The position numbers and the translations under genes are program-made. A stretch of DNA of 6,321 nt from Bacteroidales bacterium UBA5537 (lineage in GTDB: Bacteria; Bacteroidota; Bacteroidia; Bacteroidales; Lentimicrobiaceae), in NCBI GenBank assembly GCA_002426025.1, contig DINP01000132.1, forward strand, positions 33,843 to 40,163, written 5' to 3'. Numbering within the stretch: position 1 is the stretch's first letter; every line of letters begins with the position of its first letter. The notes below the pieces were generated by a model. It had not been told where the DNA came from, ran no database searches, and saw nothing but the letters and a program-made list of their open reading frames with translations. Positions 5,908 to 6,321 of this stretch are shown in pieces.

Positions 5908-6318
5908 ATGAGGAAGATTCTGATTATATTGTTTGCGCTGTTATTTATTCAACCCGATGGATTTGCTCAGAAAAAAGCCTCTGATTATCTCAGGGCAGCA
6001 TTGGTATCAACAAATAACAAAAATTACACACAAGCTATTTTACTTTGTGATGCGGCAATAAATCTGAACAATGCTTATGAATCGGCATATTTTCATCGTG
6101 GTTACAACAAGTTTCTGATGAAGGACTATGCCGGTGCGCTGATTGACTTCGGGGTTGTAATTGATCTGAATTCGGAAAACCTTGACGCCTATCTTTACAG
6201 GGCTTTAACAAATCAGAAATCGGGTAATAAGTGGGCTGCTACCCAGGATTACAATTCAGCGCGACGCATTGACTCTGTTGAAACACTGGCATTTATTGCA
6301 GCCAATATTTTCAGGTAA
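5908..6318 (+). CDS. Small secreted tetratricopeptide repeat protein
   Basis: A 136-residue protein with a signal peptide and about three TPR units. Residues 1-20 have a basic start (MRK), a hydrophobic core (ILIILFALLFI) and an end in GFA-Q, the signal-peptidase I context common in Bacteroidota, so cleavage after A20 is likely. There is no lipobox cysteine. TPR-like helix pairs follow at about 25-55, 57-90 (YFHRGYNKFLMKDYAGALIDFGVVIDLNSE is the clearest, with W/Y-LG-Y-A-F-type spacing) and 91-124 (AYLYRALTNQKSGNKWAATQDYNSARRID). TPRs are protein-binding scaffolds, and no enzymatic motif is present. The length is complete, with a TAA at 6316-6318. It is divergent from the PBP1A gene. A periplasmic adaptor role is likely, but no partner can be named. 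Confidence 0.85.
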   Translation: MRKILIILFALLFIQPDGFAQKKASDYLRAALVSTNNKNYTQAILLCDAAINLNNAYESAYFHRGYNKFLMKDYAGALIDFGVVIDLNSENLDAYLYRALTNQKSGNKWAATQDYNSARRIDSVETLAFIAANIFR

Positions 6319-6321
6319 TCC

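Overview
The window reads as chromosomal sequence from a member of the Bacteroidota, probably a Bacteroidales-like or related environmental lineage. The evidence is the moderately AT-rich composition, mostly absent Shine-Dalgarno sequences, a signal peptide ending in FAQ, a Bacteroidota-style bifunctional class A penicillin-binding protein, and a short RsmI-like methyltransferase of a type I associate with this phylum. The species cannot be resolved from the sequence. No plasmid, phage, CRISPR, tRNA or rRNA feature was seen. Most of the content is ordinary housekeeping and cell-envelope function.

Layout from left to right. Positions 1-51 hold the last 16 codons and the stop of a gene that ends like a PLP-dependent serine/threonine dehydratase. 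Five bases later a tetrapyrrole-methylase-fold SAM-dependent methyltransferase (57-770, +) begins. It converges on a SlyD-type FKBP peptidyl-prolyl isomerase (921-1430, -) with a histidine-rich tail. The 150-bp gap between these two is almost filled by a 128-bp segment bounded by perfect 14-bp inverted repeats. This looks like a small non-autonomous element or a structured repeat and is the least explained part of the window.

A 175-bp divergent spacer separates slyD from a two-gene ABC exporter operon: an ATPase with a TTG start (1606-2520, +) and, three bases later, a six-helix ABC-2 type permease (2524-3336, +). The ATPase has a glutamate in place of the Q-loop glutamine, as in LanF/BcrA-type antimicrobial-peptide exporters. 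The permease converges with a PBP1A-type murein synthase (3331-5679, -). The two genes overlap by the six-base palindrome TTATAA, which supplies both stop codons. A 228-bp divergent spacer rich in short palindromes and repeated TTTGATAA words then leads to a short secreted TPR protein (5908-6318, +), which ends just before the window does.

Functionally, the exporter and PBP1A both concern the cell envelope: LanFEG/BcrAB-like exporters often protect against lipid II-directed peptides, and PBP1A polymerises lipid II. They are convergent, so joint regulation is not implied. The methyltransferase, SlyD and the TPR protein have no visible functional link to them.
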